Notes under the pieces: generated by a model | What the model was told of the DNA's origin: nothing | Databases searched by the model: none | The model's input: only the letters and a program-made list of their open reading frames with translations | Made by a program: the position numbers and the translations under genes | Shown: in pieces, positions 45,486-56,130 of the stretch | How the letters are laid out: the number at the start of each line of letters is the position of its first letter | Position numbering within the stretch: position 1 is the stretch's first letter | Assembly: GCA_963682025.1 (NCBI GenBank) | Contig: OY821519.1 | Coordinates: 1,151,001 to 1,215,000 of the forward strand | Reading direction: 5' to 3' | Source of the DNA: Cordilura impudica | Lineage: Eukaryota > Arthropoda > Insecta > Diptera > Scathophagidae | DNA length: 64,000 nucleotides

Positions 45486-47671
45486 CACTGTGGAACAAAT
45501 TCAGGTTAGCAAAAGTTAGGTCGATTCTGAGAGTGAGGGGTGAAAATAGAGGCTAAATTAGAAGACCCAAAACTAAGTCTTTTTTGCTTTCTGTTTCATC
45601 TATAATATGCTTCTCAGTTGCTTCAATAAATTTCATTTTTTTTGTGTGACTAGGATTGGGTCCTTTGATGTTTCATAGGATGTACCTTCGCCAGGGTCGT
45701 ATTCTGATAAGAAATCCATGGATGTAGCAGCGGCGGTTGTAGTACAGATATCATACTGATATCGAACAGATACCAGATAGTATCAGTATGTTGGTACTGG
45801 AACGAATTCTGAGTGCGGTAATGGTAATTGGACACTTGGCACTGCTACATAAGTTTTATTCTTTGCTTTCCTTCTGTTCAAAGTTTTATGGTAGTTCATA
45901 CATCCATAGCAATTTTCTTCTTGATGCGGGCTGTTGTCCACCACATCATTGGTATACCAAAAGGCATAGCCTTCTTCTTTTTACGTCAGTGATAAACTCT
46001 TGCGAGAAATATGGTTTAAAGGCTTTCAAAAAAAAAAAAAAATCACTTGCATTGCCACATATTTCATCGCTTGCTACAAACATTACAAAAATGGTCCATT
46101 TTGGTTCCGACATTTTTAATACAATATATATTATACAATGTTTTTATACCCTATACCACTATGTGGTTTGGGTATAATGACTTTGTGCTGCTGTTTGTAA
46201 CAACCAAAAATATTTGACCCAGACCCATCTTTAATTATACCGGTCGAATCAGAATCACTTTTTGAGTTGATTTAACAATGTCCGTCCGTCCGTCTGTGTG
46301 TCCATGTAAAGCTTGTAATCAAAGTGCAGGTCGCAAATATGAATATATTTTTATGAAATTTGGTATATAAGCTTTTACCAGCCATGGGATGAACGCTATT
46401 TAAATTGGTGAAATTCGGTCCATTTTCAGACGTAGCCCCCATACAAATTACCCCTATGAAATCGACATAAATTGCCATAAGATCCAAATTGTCATATAGA
46501 TCTTACTCAAATTGGGTTTGTATGCATTCATTACATCCATTAATGAGTAGTCCAAAAATGATCCCTTTGGCCCCATACGGAGCTGCTTCCCGATATTCAC
46601 TTAAATCTATTAAAAAACAAAAATATTGCACTGATTCTTCTCAAATTTTGTTTGTATATGTTTTTGCAAAATACAAGAGACGTTACCAACCATGGTCAGG
46701 ATCGGTCCATTTTTGGACCTAGTCTCCATATAGATATAGCATCCGATATGAACTTTTTCATATCTGCAGCCAAAAAAAATAATAAAAATCACACTCAAAT
46801 TTGATTTTTGCTTATTTTCTATGTCCAGTTAGTTGGGCCTAAGAGATAGGGTTTCCAAACGCATGGTATAGGGTATCGTATAGTCGGTCTAGACCGACTA
46901 TAATTTTCTTACTTGTTTTTTGTTATTTTTATGAAACCTATGCACTTAACTTAAATCACTCACAAAATGAAATAAGTTCCAAAAAAATTAATAGCGAATT
47001 TTATCACGACCGAGCGAAAATTAAAAGACATCAGCTTCGGCTGAGTTTCGAGTCTTAACTGAATCTTCATTTTTGAAATTAGTTCGCTTGTACGCAATAA
47101 AAAAAAAATCGCTACCTGTGCGGTGGTTGAAAACAAAAAAGTTGTTTTACTAATTCCTAATTCTTGGAACTTCCCTTTTTAATTACTTCTACCTAAATCG
47201 CAATTTGTTTAATGGTTTTGGAATTTTTAACGCAAATTATCGACTAAGACCATTTTCTTTTCAAATGAAATTTATTGAAGAAACTGAGAAGCATATTACA
47301 GATCAAACAGAAAGCAAAAAAGACTTAGTTTTGTGGAAAATATTTTTAAAAAGCATGAAAAAAAATAATTTTTCCACAATTTTGCTTCATAAGCACCACA
47401 AAAGCTTTCTAAATCAATTTTTTAAAAAAATTTTAATTATTGCGCAGGTCTCTGGCAATAATTTGGCTTTTACAGATTGAAAAATATCAATTAGACGACG
47501 AGTTATAGCCAAAAAACCATATAAACAATATGCTGAAAATCGGCATTTGACTGCAAAGTTCGAAGGTCGAATAAAAAAAAAATTCGAACTAACATAAACA
47601 AACGCCTCTATTTTCACCCCTTACTCTCAGAATCGACCTAACTTTTGCTAACCTGAATTTGTTCCACAGTG
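45486..47671 (-). mobile_element. CACTG-ended TIR transposon remnant with transposon gene fragment
   Basis: 68-bp terminal inverted repeats with one mismatch start CACTGTGGAACAAATTCAGG at 45486 and, on the minus strand, at 47671. AAA lies on both sides (45483-45485, 47672-47674) and could be a 3-bp duplication. A CACTG start with a 3-bp duplication would suit a CACTA/EnSpm-like element, but this is tentative. On the minus strand (about 45980-45670) PFGIPMMWW, NCYGCMNYHKTLNRRKAKNK and LPLPHSEFVPVP match, from memory, an arthropod family with PFGIPMxWREP...DCYFC...RPVPH. A ~70-bp coding block (MKFIEETEKH at 47266, plus strand; its inverted copy near 45640-45570) extends the palindromy. A DINE-1-like copy is inserted at 46145. 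Confidence 0.6.
46145..46915 (+). mobile_element. DINE-1-like Helentron, copy 7
   Basis: Full plus-strand copy: TATACCCTATACCACTATG, GTCCGTCCGTCCGTCTGTG (about 46279), the perfect hairpin TAGTCGGTCTAGACCGACTA and TTTTCTTACTTG. It lies within the CACTG-ended element. Confidence 0.9.
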
Positions 47672-48251
47672 AAATCAGCTGTTTCGTTGTTTGCCTCCTA
47701 AATAATATTTTGTGGTCAGGCTGCAGCAAAGAAATATTTGACGTCTTGCGTCAAATGTTTAACTAATGTGACCGTAACTTAAGAATTGATTAAAACTAAA
47801 ATTTTAATCATATTTTAAATTCAGATACTTCTCTATATGTCTGTTTGTATATATATGTTGTCATTAAGAAGGGGTTGTGTTGATCTTACAATATCATTCT
47901 GAAATAATTCTACATACAAATGTGGTAGTTCTTTGGAAGTAAATTTACTTATACACAAAGACTTGAACTTGTTACAAAAATAGTTTAAAATTTATAGAAA
48001 ATTAGAATTAAATTTACCTTACTGTTTCCTTGTTAGTACATTTTATGGGAATTTCAGGTTGTTCATTCTTGTTCATGACCTGCATGTAAATTATCTTAAT
48101 ATGCTTAAGTGCTGTTGTTTTCTTTTATTTATTTTTATCATAAACTATTTTTTAAGCTATTTGATAAGGAATTCGTAGAATGTTTTATTGGATTTCATTA
48201 AACAGCAAATGTCCAATTTAAGCGGAACCGTAAGCACTATTTAATAATATA
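47672..48251. other. Gene-free stretch
   Basis: No gene or repeat recognised between the CACTG-ended element and the Tc1-like element. Confidence 0.5.
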
Positions 48252-48301
48252 CAGTCGCTTCAAAAACTAAGTGCTCACCAACAACTTTAACTTTACTGTA
48301 A

Positions 48302-48679
48302 TCTATAATATTAATAGGCAAGGCGATTTCTTGTGACCGATGCAAGTTTCACAGTTTTACCCTGATTTTGCCAAAAAAAAAAAACTATCATTTGAAAGGT
48401 ATTTCGTTTTAGCTGTTACCCAGATTTACAGAGTTTCATCGTCTGGAATATTTTTTTGGAGTTATGATTGTTTAAAGTTGCTACTAATACATACATAAAA
48501 TTATACAATGCTATGTGTGGGTTTTATTAAATATGTTAATATGTTTGTGTTAATGTGTTGAGTTTTTTCTTCATTTAAAATGAGTTGAATTGTGGAGCAT
48601 ATCTTAAGGGTCTTTATTAAATGAAAAAATAAAATTTTCTATAATTTGCACTCGAATTTCTAGTGGTGGAATCTGCTAG
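48302..48679 (+). mobile_element. Helitron family C, copy 7
   Basis: TCTATAATATTAATAGG to GGAATCTGCTAG before T, 378 bp. The hairpin is weakened (CTCGAATTTCTAG). It lies just inside the 5' inverted repeat of the Tc1-like element, immediately before a DINE-1-like copy. Confidence 0.85.
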
Positions 48680-48685
48680 TGTTTT

Positions 48686-49462
48686 TATACCCTATAACAC
48701 TATGTGGTTTGGGTATAATGACTTTGTGCTGCTGTTTGTAACTACCAAAAAGATTTGACCTAGACCCATCTTTTATTATACCGATCGAATCAGAATCACT
48801 ATCTGATTTGATTTAACGATGTCCGTCCGTCCGTCCGTCTGTGTGTACATGTAAAGCTTGTAATCAAACTGCAGGTCGCAAATATGAATATATTTTGGTA
48901 TATAAGCTTTTATCGGCGATTGGATGAACGCTGTTGAAATTGGTGAGAATCGGTTCAGACCTAGACCCCATACAAATGACCCCTATGAAATCGGCTTAAA
49001 TTGCCATAAGATCCAAATTATCATATAAATCTTAGTCAAATTGGGTTTGTATGTGTTTATTACATCCATTAATCAGTAGTCCAAAAGTGATCCCTATAGG
49101 ACAACTCTTAGTCATAGGCCCCATATAGAGCTGCTGTTCGATCTTCACTTAAATCTATCAAAAAACAAACACATTGCACTGATTCTTCTCAAATTTTGTT
49201 TGTATATATTTTTGCAAAATACAAGAGACTCTACCAAACATGGTCAGGATCAGTCCATTTTGGGCCTAGTCCCCATATAGATATAGCATCCGATATGAAC
49301 TTTTTGATATCTGCAGCAAAAAAAATTAATAAAAATCCCACTCAACTTTGGTTTATGCTTATTTTCTATATCCAGTTAGTTGGACCTGAGAGATAGGGTC
49401 TCTAAACGCATGGTATAGGGTATCGTATAGTCGGTCTAGACCGACTATAATTTTCTTACTTG
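48686..49462 (+). mobile_element. DINE-1-like Helentron, copy 8
   Basis: Full plus-strand copy with TATACCCTATAACACTATG, GTCCGTCCGTCCGTCTGTG (about 48825), the perfect hairpin and TTTTCTTACTTG. It begins only a few bases after the CTAG end of a Helitron, in a T run. Confidence 0.9.
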
Positions 49463-49639
49463 TTTTATTATGTACTTTAATATTTAAAAAGAATTTCCTA
49501 ATTCTCAATTTTAAAACAAAAACAAAAAGTAAACAAATTTTTAGCTCCAAAAAGTGAGTGCTCACTTGTTGTTTATATTTGTTTTGCTACTTACTGGAGA
49601 AATAACGGTACTTTTAAGAAATAAAACATAATAAAATTT

Positions 49640-50563
49640 AAATAACAACCGTGTTAAATATAATTCAATAATCTTTGACATTCCTCGAAAACGAAAAGAG
49701 ACTACCGAATCCGAAAAAATATTACAATTAACTTACGCGATTCCAAAAAATCAATAAGACAAATTGAAGAATTAGTAAAAGGACCATATTCCACCGTCAA
49801 AAAATTATTGATAAACATAAAAACACAAAAAAGTTGACGTATGAGCCCAGATCTGGGCGGCTACATTTACTGTCTGAATCTCAAAAACGTTATATAGTTC
49901 GGGAATTTAAACAAAATCCAAAACTTCAAGCTGAAACACTTACGGGAACCACAGATATTAAGTTTGGCCTCAATATTTCTGTAAATACAGTCCGCAATGT
50001 ACTCTATGTAGCTGGTTATCATGGTCGGGTTGCCAGAAAGAAACCATTCTTAAGCAAGGCGAACAAGAAAAAATGCTTTGAGTATGCTGAAACCCATAGA
50101 AATGAGGCGATGAAGTTTTGGCATCGTATTATTTTTATAGACGAAAGCAAATTTCACATGTGTGGTAATGACGGAAGGTGTGAAATGTGGAGAAAGGCCA
50201 GTGAAGAATTAGTAGATCAAAACCTATGTCCCACTTTTAAGCATGGGGTGGCTCAGTATCGACATCTTAAAGACACATTTTAGCCCCAATGTACAAAAAA
50301 TTGGTCTGCAGCCAAATTATATCTTCACCCAGGACAACGATCCAACATATACGACCGCCAATACTAAGTTATGGCTTTTCTATAATACACAAAATTGGAT
50401 GGAAACACCTGACCGTTTGCGGAGAAAAAAAGGGAAAATAGGTAAGAGAAAGAGAAATTCGTAATAAAAACGATCTGATCATGTACAGAAAGAATAGGCG
50501 AAAATTCTAGTGGAGGTGGCCCAAAAATTGGTAAATTCTGTTCAAAGACGATTAGAAGCTTTA
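49640..50563 (+). pseudogene. Tc1-like transposase pseudogene
   Basis: The encoded enzyme would cut and paste the surrounding TA-flanked element. Seen in order: a frame-shifted N-terminal helix-turn-helix region (RKRKETTES, IRQIEELVKGPYST), YEPRSGRLHLLSES, NISVNTVRNVLYVAGYHGR, IIFIDESKFHM (first catalytic Asp, about 50140), then a gap and YIFTQDNDPTYTTANTK (second Asp, about 50320). About 30 residues that normally follow KHGGG are deleted near 50245. The segment with the third catalytic residue (PxSPDLNPIENLW) is deleted near 50412. A C-terminal LVNSVQRRLEALIKNKG-type tail is recognisable to about 50580. It cannot be active. Confidence 0.85.
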
Positions 50564-50659
50564 ATTAAAAATAAAGGAAAAATAAGTGGTTTTTAAGAAC
50601 AATCATAAGTGAGTACTCCGTTTTTTGTACAGTTTTTGTTTTTGTTATTGTATATAATA

Positions 50660-51075
50660 CTAGATGTAACCCGGTGTGCTTCGCTACACCCTCCCGCTCC
50701 CACCCTTTCGAATCGTTATGAAAGGGCTCACGCAAAGTCCCAAGGCTCTCACTGATACAGTAATTCAGATATATAACATTTAATATTAAGTTAGGGGTGC
50801 CATGCGTATTCGTCCAATCCCGCTCATTTTTTGTCTGACTACTCACGTTAATAATAGATGACCTGAGATAAATTTTCAAAGCTCTCTCTATCATAGTACT
50901 TAATATATATGATATTAAAAATTTACTTTGTATGGGAGGTGCCACGCCCACTAAAAATATTTAAAAAATATAGCCTGTAGCACTTTCGGTATCCGCAGTA
51001 AGAATCTGTGAAAATTTGAGGAAGATCAAATAAGTCGTTACGGAGATTACCTCCTACAAACAAACAAAGTATAGA
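50660..51075 (-). mobile_element. Non-autonomous Helitron, second family, short copy
   Basis: On the minus strand it starts TCTATAC (51075) next to an A and ends GGGTTACATCTAG (50660) before T. A hairpin, GTGTAGCGAAGCACAC, lies just upstream. Its 416-bp body includes GGTGCCACGCCCACTA and CCTCCTACAAACAAACAAAG. The hairpin and CTAG end are textbook Helitron. Confidence 0.75.
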
Positions 51076-51477
51076 TTATTAATATATATTTATTTATTTT
51101 GATATTTGCTGATATAAAATGTTTTTTGTTTTTTTTTAATTCGGTACAACAATTATCAGATTTTTCGGCGTTCCTGCCCTGGAGGTACATGTAGCTGCCC
51201 ATGAGAAGATCATGGATTTTCCAATAAGATCTGGCAACACTCAACTATTGGCCTTGAACTTAAAATATCACTTGGCAATTTTTCTTTTTAGCATTTTTTG
51301 ATTTTGCCCTTTTTTGATTTTGAAGATTTTTGTTTTTTGGGCGATTTTTATTTTTCGCGATTTTTGGCTTTGCCGATTTTTGATTTTGACGATATATTTT
51401 CCATGATAAATCACATTGATAACTAATGTAGTTGTCAAAAGACTGTTGCTTTCGTGGTACATCATATTTTTTATATA

Positions 51478-52487
51478 GGAGGTGCCCACTTATCCCATCC
51501 CGCCCAATATTTATTGGACTACTCACATTAATATCTGATGGACTCGTGCAAAATGTCGAGTCTTTCCAAGTTATATGATATTAGATATCTATTTTGCATG
51601 GGCGGTGCTACGCCCACTGCTTCGATCACGCGCATTTTTTTGTTCGACTAATCATACAAAAAACCTATGGGCTCACGTAAAGCCACAAAGCTCTCTCTTT
51701 TACAGTACTCCAGATATATGACATTAAATAGTTACTTTGCATGGGGTGTTCCACGCCCATTGGTGTGAACCCGCCAATTTTTGTCCGACTACTCATACTA
51801 ACATCTGATGGTGTCGTGCAAAGTGCCAAAGCTTCCCTCTTTTAGTACGCCAGTTATATGATATCATATATTTACTTTGTACGGGCGGTGCCATGCCCAC
51901 TGCTCCGATCACGCCCATTTTTTGTCTAACTATTCACATGAATAACTTATGGGTTCACACAAAGTCCCAAGACTCTCACTATAACAGTACGCAAGATATA
52001 TGGCATTTTATATTTTATTTGTATGGCAGGTGCCACGCCTATTGGTCCGATACTGCCCATTTTTTGTCCGACTGCTCACATTAATAATAGGTGCCATCAG
52101 ACAAATTTGAAAAGCTCTCTCTATCACAGTACTCGAGATATATAACATTGAATTATTACTTGTATGGGAGGTACCACGCCCACTTCTCCGATCCCGCTCA
52201 TTTCCGGCGTGACTACTAATATTAACAATAGGTGACCTCACACAAATTTGCAAAGCTCTCCGTGTCATAGTACTCAATATATGTATATGATTTTAAAAAT
52301 TTACTTTCTGAGGGAGGTGCCACGCCCACTAAAAATATTAAAAAAATTATAGCCTATAGCACTTCCCATATCCGCAGTAAGACTCTGTGAAAATTTCAGG
52401 AAGATCAGATGGCTAGTTACGGAGATTACCTCCTACAAACAAACAAACAAACAAACACACATTACCTCTTTATAATATTAGTATAGA
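51478..52487 (-). mobile_element. Helitron, second family, longer 3'-truncated copy with tandem units
   Basis: The 5' end on the minus strand is TCTATACTAATATTATAAAG (52487), a common insect Helitron start, preceded by A. The body holds about five tandem units of roughly 170 bp with GGTGCCACGCCCAC and CCCATTTTTTGTCCGACTAC. It has no CTAG end of its own. It may be one element with 50660-51075, split by the GATTTTTG-rich segment 51076-51477, or two copies. Confidence 0.7.
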
Positions 52488-52646
52488 TTACGACAATCAT
52501 TCTAGTTTTGTAATGTATAATATGAAACTGTATATTTGAAAGAATAAAATGAAATATTTTATGTTTTATAAAAATATTAACTTGTAGTGAAAATATTCAT
52601 TTGAAAATTAAAGTTGGTGGTGAACACTCAGTTTTTGAAGTGACGG

Positions 52647-52969
52647 TATTATCTACTTATTAAATACAATTTAAAATTTTTCCACACATTCTGCCTGATG
52701 TGCTGATACTAAAAAAACATTTCATTCTGTTTCGGGCAACATTATTATATCAGCAGAGAATAATTGAAATTAATTCTTATGAACATTTTGGCCACACTCT
52801 GTTTTTATATTTCAACATGAACACATTCAATGTTCTAAACAGAGAATTTTTTTATTGCAGATTTATATCTCTGTATACGTATAAACACGTTTAAATATTG
52901 CATGTAGTGCCCAGCAAAAATAAATAATAAAGATAACATGACTATATATGTATGTATGTACATAACCAC
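52647..52969. other. Gene-free stretch
   Basis: Nothing recognisable between the Tc1-like element and the degenerate DINE-1-like copy. Confidence 0.5.
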
Positions 52970-53371
52970 AACCCATATTGATCAACTCAAAATCAGTTTC
53001 TGAGTCGATTAATCAATGTCCGTTTTTAAGTCTGCGTCTGCGTCAATCCAATTTCAGGACACAAATGGTAAGAACATTTAATGAAATTTAATTAACAGCA
53101 GTTTTGATCCGATCAAGGACGGAATGAAAGTTACATGATCAGACTAGGCCTCATCCTTTAAGAGTTCGATGTCCTTAAATGCAAATTATCGTGTACTTTT
53201 TTAACAACAATCCCATCCGATGTGAAATTGAATAGTTTTGCCTGTAACAAAAACATGACAATCTCATTCAATTTTAAGCAGACGAGTATGCTTATTCTCC
53301 AAGTCCGCTAAGGGGCTCAACCAGTATGATTGGATGTTTTATAGTCGGTCTAGAATGAGTATAACTTCTTT
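52970..53371 (+). mobile_element. Old, degenerate DINE-1-like copy
   Basis: Weak but collinear matches: TCAGTTTCTGAGTCGATTAA, ATGTCCGT, ATCCGATGTGAAATTG and, at the end, ATAGTCGGTCTAGAATGAGT with a ruined second stem arm. It is clearly older than the other copies. Confidence 0.65.
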
Positions 53372-54095
53372 TGACCAGCTAAGCTTTATTTCATTGCCGA
53401 CCATACCAAATTCCGAACTACTTCAAACATTCTTCTTGCTGGGTTTACATGCATGTACGTATGTATGTATGTGTTTGTGTGTGTATAAAGTATTAATTAC
53501 ATTGTTAAGGTGTTAACTTGTATTTACAATTTCATTTGGGAGTATATGATGATAACACATTAAGATTTATGTCTTGTTTACATGATCTAAAACAAATTTC
53601 TACATACATTAACAATAAACAATACACAAGTCGTGTGTGTGTGTGTGTGCATAGAATAAAATAAATATATTTAATATTAACATGATTATGTTTCTCTGTT
53701 TTATTTGTTTGTGTATGTGTTTTCCATTTTGTGTATGTTGCATAAAAGTTTACATGTCGTTCCTTTTTTTTTTGAGTTATTTTAATTAAAATATTACATG
53801 CTGCCAAAGGTTAATTTAACGCCTCTTTTGCAATTTGTATTAACTTGCCAGCAGTATTGAATGTTGCAACATTGTCATTAACATAAAACTAAAGTAAGAA
53901 CATATCATTTTGAATAGTAAAAGAGAGAGAGAGAGAGGAAGATTAAAAAAAAACATAATTTGATTACTGACATTACCGCTTTTATGCACAATACACTAAG
54001 TGTATGTAGATATTTAAATATGTGTGTACATATGTGTTCATTTAACACACGAAATAGGGTTCCTAATGTGGCATTTTTTTCGTTCCCCTGGACTG
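53372..54095. other. Gene-free stretch with microsatellites
   Basis: It contains ATGTATGTATGTGTTTGTG (about 53460), a GT run (53634-53648) and a GA run (53922-53937). No gene was recognised. Confidence 0.55.
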
Positions 54096-54340
54096 AGCAG
54101 TTAATTAGCTACTCGAGCTCAACGAGTAGCTCGAGTAGTAAAAATTAACATTTTCATGTTCGAAAGCATGTTAAATATAAGTATTTAGTACAACAAATGA
54201 ACACTTTTTAGAATCGTACAAGTACCAAGAATATCATCCTTAAATTTAAATTGAATTGGATTGTCCTACTGGTGTGGGCAAACTACTACTCGAAAAAGCT
54301 CGACGACTTTATATACAAATGTATGAAAATATTCACATCA
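54096..54340 (-). repeat. Left arm of a foldback-like structure
   Basis: An inverted copy of 61225-61455. Both contain GAGCTCAACGAGTAGCTCGA, GAAAGCATGTTAA, TTTTTAGAATCGTACAAGTA and a CGAAAAAGCTCGACGAC-type end. The palindromic CTCGAG/GAGCTC tip is at 54112-54137. Confidence 0.8.
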
Positions 54341-54539
54341 AAGTTGTTTGACTTTTAAAAAAACAATTTTCCCAAAATACATGGTATGATTTTATATATT
54401 TTGAAGTCCGTTGTCAGAAAATTTTATAGAGGTTATTCAACTTACACAGGTACTGCTTTTAAGCTAGTTAATTGATACCAAAAATTTGTTGTATATGGAC
54501 ACACTAAAAATTCATAAAGTGCATATTTTCGTACATTTG

Positions 54540-56126
54540 TATAGAAAATATCTGATTTTTTTAGAGTATAAGTTGCCCGCCTCCACAATTTTCCCTGGAA
54601 CAGTTTAAAATTTTAAGGATATAATGTCCTGAAATCGATAACTTCAAAACATATAAATTTTTAAAAACTCTTGAAGAGAAATTTTCAGTAAAATTGCATT
54701 AAGCTTGAAATAAGAACCAATTTTCAAACATTTGTACAGAAAGTGGGTGATCTTTATCAAGTAAAAGTTCGGCAACAGATCGATTGTTACCGAAAGTCTT
54801 TGAAATTTTAAGGACGTAATTTTCAATTATTTTTAATATCAGAATGTATAAATTTGTGCCAGGTGTGCCATAAATATTTTTTGTAAATCGATGTTAAACT
54901 TGCATGAACTGCATTTGTTCATATATTTGTATGTAAACTGACTGATATCTTTCGAATTGTAGGTTGCCAATAGAACAATATTGATCTGAATGGCTTAGAA
55001 ATTTAAATGACTTATCTAAGGATATAGTTAATTGCAATTATTGAAAAAAAATCATTAAAACAAAAATTTTTTTTTTAAATTTTTTGTTTTTTCATTACTG
55101 ATCTTTTTCGAGTAGTAGTTCGCGCATCCTACACCTTTAATCCCAATGTTTCAATATTTTAGGAAAATAATCTTTTGATATGAGAGGCTAAAAAAATTGT
55201 ATTAGCTTTTCCATGTACTTTTTTTTTTTTGAAAATTCTTATAAAATAATGTCAAACTTCCATGGAGTGAATGTTTTCATACATTTGTATGGAAAGTGGT
55301 TGAGCTTTTTTCGAGTAGTAGTTCGTCCACCCCACACTTATTGTCGGAAAGTTTAGAACTTTAAAAGAAATATTCTCCTTACATTCTCAACTTCAAAAAG
55401 TAAAACTTTTGCCTAAGTCATTATGAAATATTTTTTGTAAAATTATCTCAAACATGAAATAAGAGGAAATTTGTATGAGGAGAGTCTGATCTAATTCGAC
55501 TAGAAGTTCGTTTTAGTCACAATTTTAGCCAGATTACTTTGAAATTTGGTGTACGTAATAAACTCATATTTCCAACTTTAAAAAGCATAACACTGTACCA
55601 TGTGTTCTTTCAAAACTGTTTGTAAATCGATGTCACACTTCCATGGAGTGCATATTTTCGGACATTTGTATGGAAAGTGGTTGAGCTTTTTCGAGTAGTA
55701 AGTCGCCAACAGCACAATTATTTTCGGAATGCTCTGAAATTTTAAGAAGATTATGTCGATATACTTGCAACTACAAAGGGTAAAGAAATGTTTTATGTTG
55801 TGATGAATTTTTTTTTGAAATTACATCAATCTTGAAATAAGAGCAAATTTTCACACATTCGTACAGAAAGTGCCTGATCTTTTTCGAGTAATTGTTCGCC
55901 CAGAGCTTAATTTTAATCGGAATGAGTTAATTTTTAAATGAAAAGTGAAAAAAAATAATTTTTTTTTTGAAAATTTTATTTTTATTATCTGTTTTTTGTC
56001 GAGTATGCTTTGAAACTGGAATGAAACGTTCTCTTTATAGTTATATACAGCACAACCGATAATAATATTTTTCTAAGTCATTGTGGAAAATTTTCTGGAA
56101 AATATCATCAAACTTCAAATAAGAGC
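54540..56126 (+). repeat. Degenerate tandem array, unit ~195 bp
   Basis: The motif GAGCTTTTTCGAGTAGTAGT (variants) recurs at about 54545, 54749, 54945, 55101, 55303, 55490, 55683 and 55878. Most intervals are 187-204 bp, with one of about 156. Units also share ACTTCCATGGAGTGCAT and TTTGTATGGAAAGTGG. The array is interrupted at 56127 by a TIR transposon. A fragment of the same family lies at 25170-25669. Confidence 0.75.
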
Positions 56127-56130
56127 ATAT

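Larger units (their letters stand above)
48252..52646 (+). mobile_element. Tc1-like transposon carrying nested insertions
   Basis: Inverted termini CAGTCGCTTCAAAAACTAAG (48252) and, on the minus strand, CCGTCACTTCAAAAACTGAG (52646), flanked by TA at 48250-48251 and 52647-52648. Related internal motifs (AAAAAGTGAGTGCTCACTTG at about 49549; AAAAACGGAGTACTCACTTA on the minus strand at about 50620) give an IR/DR-type double-repeat end. A broken transposase lies between them. Later insertions are a Helitron (48302-48679), a DINE-1-like copy (48686-49462) and Helitron-type sequence (50660-52487). Removing these leaves roughly 1.4-1.8 kb, a normal Tc1 size. Confidence 0.85.
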
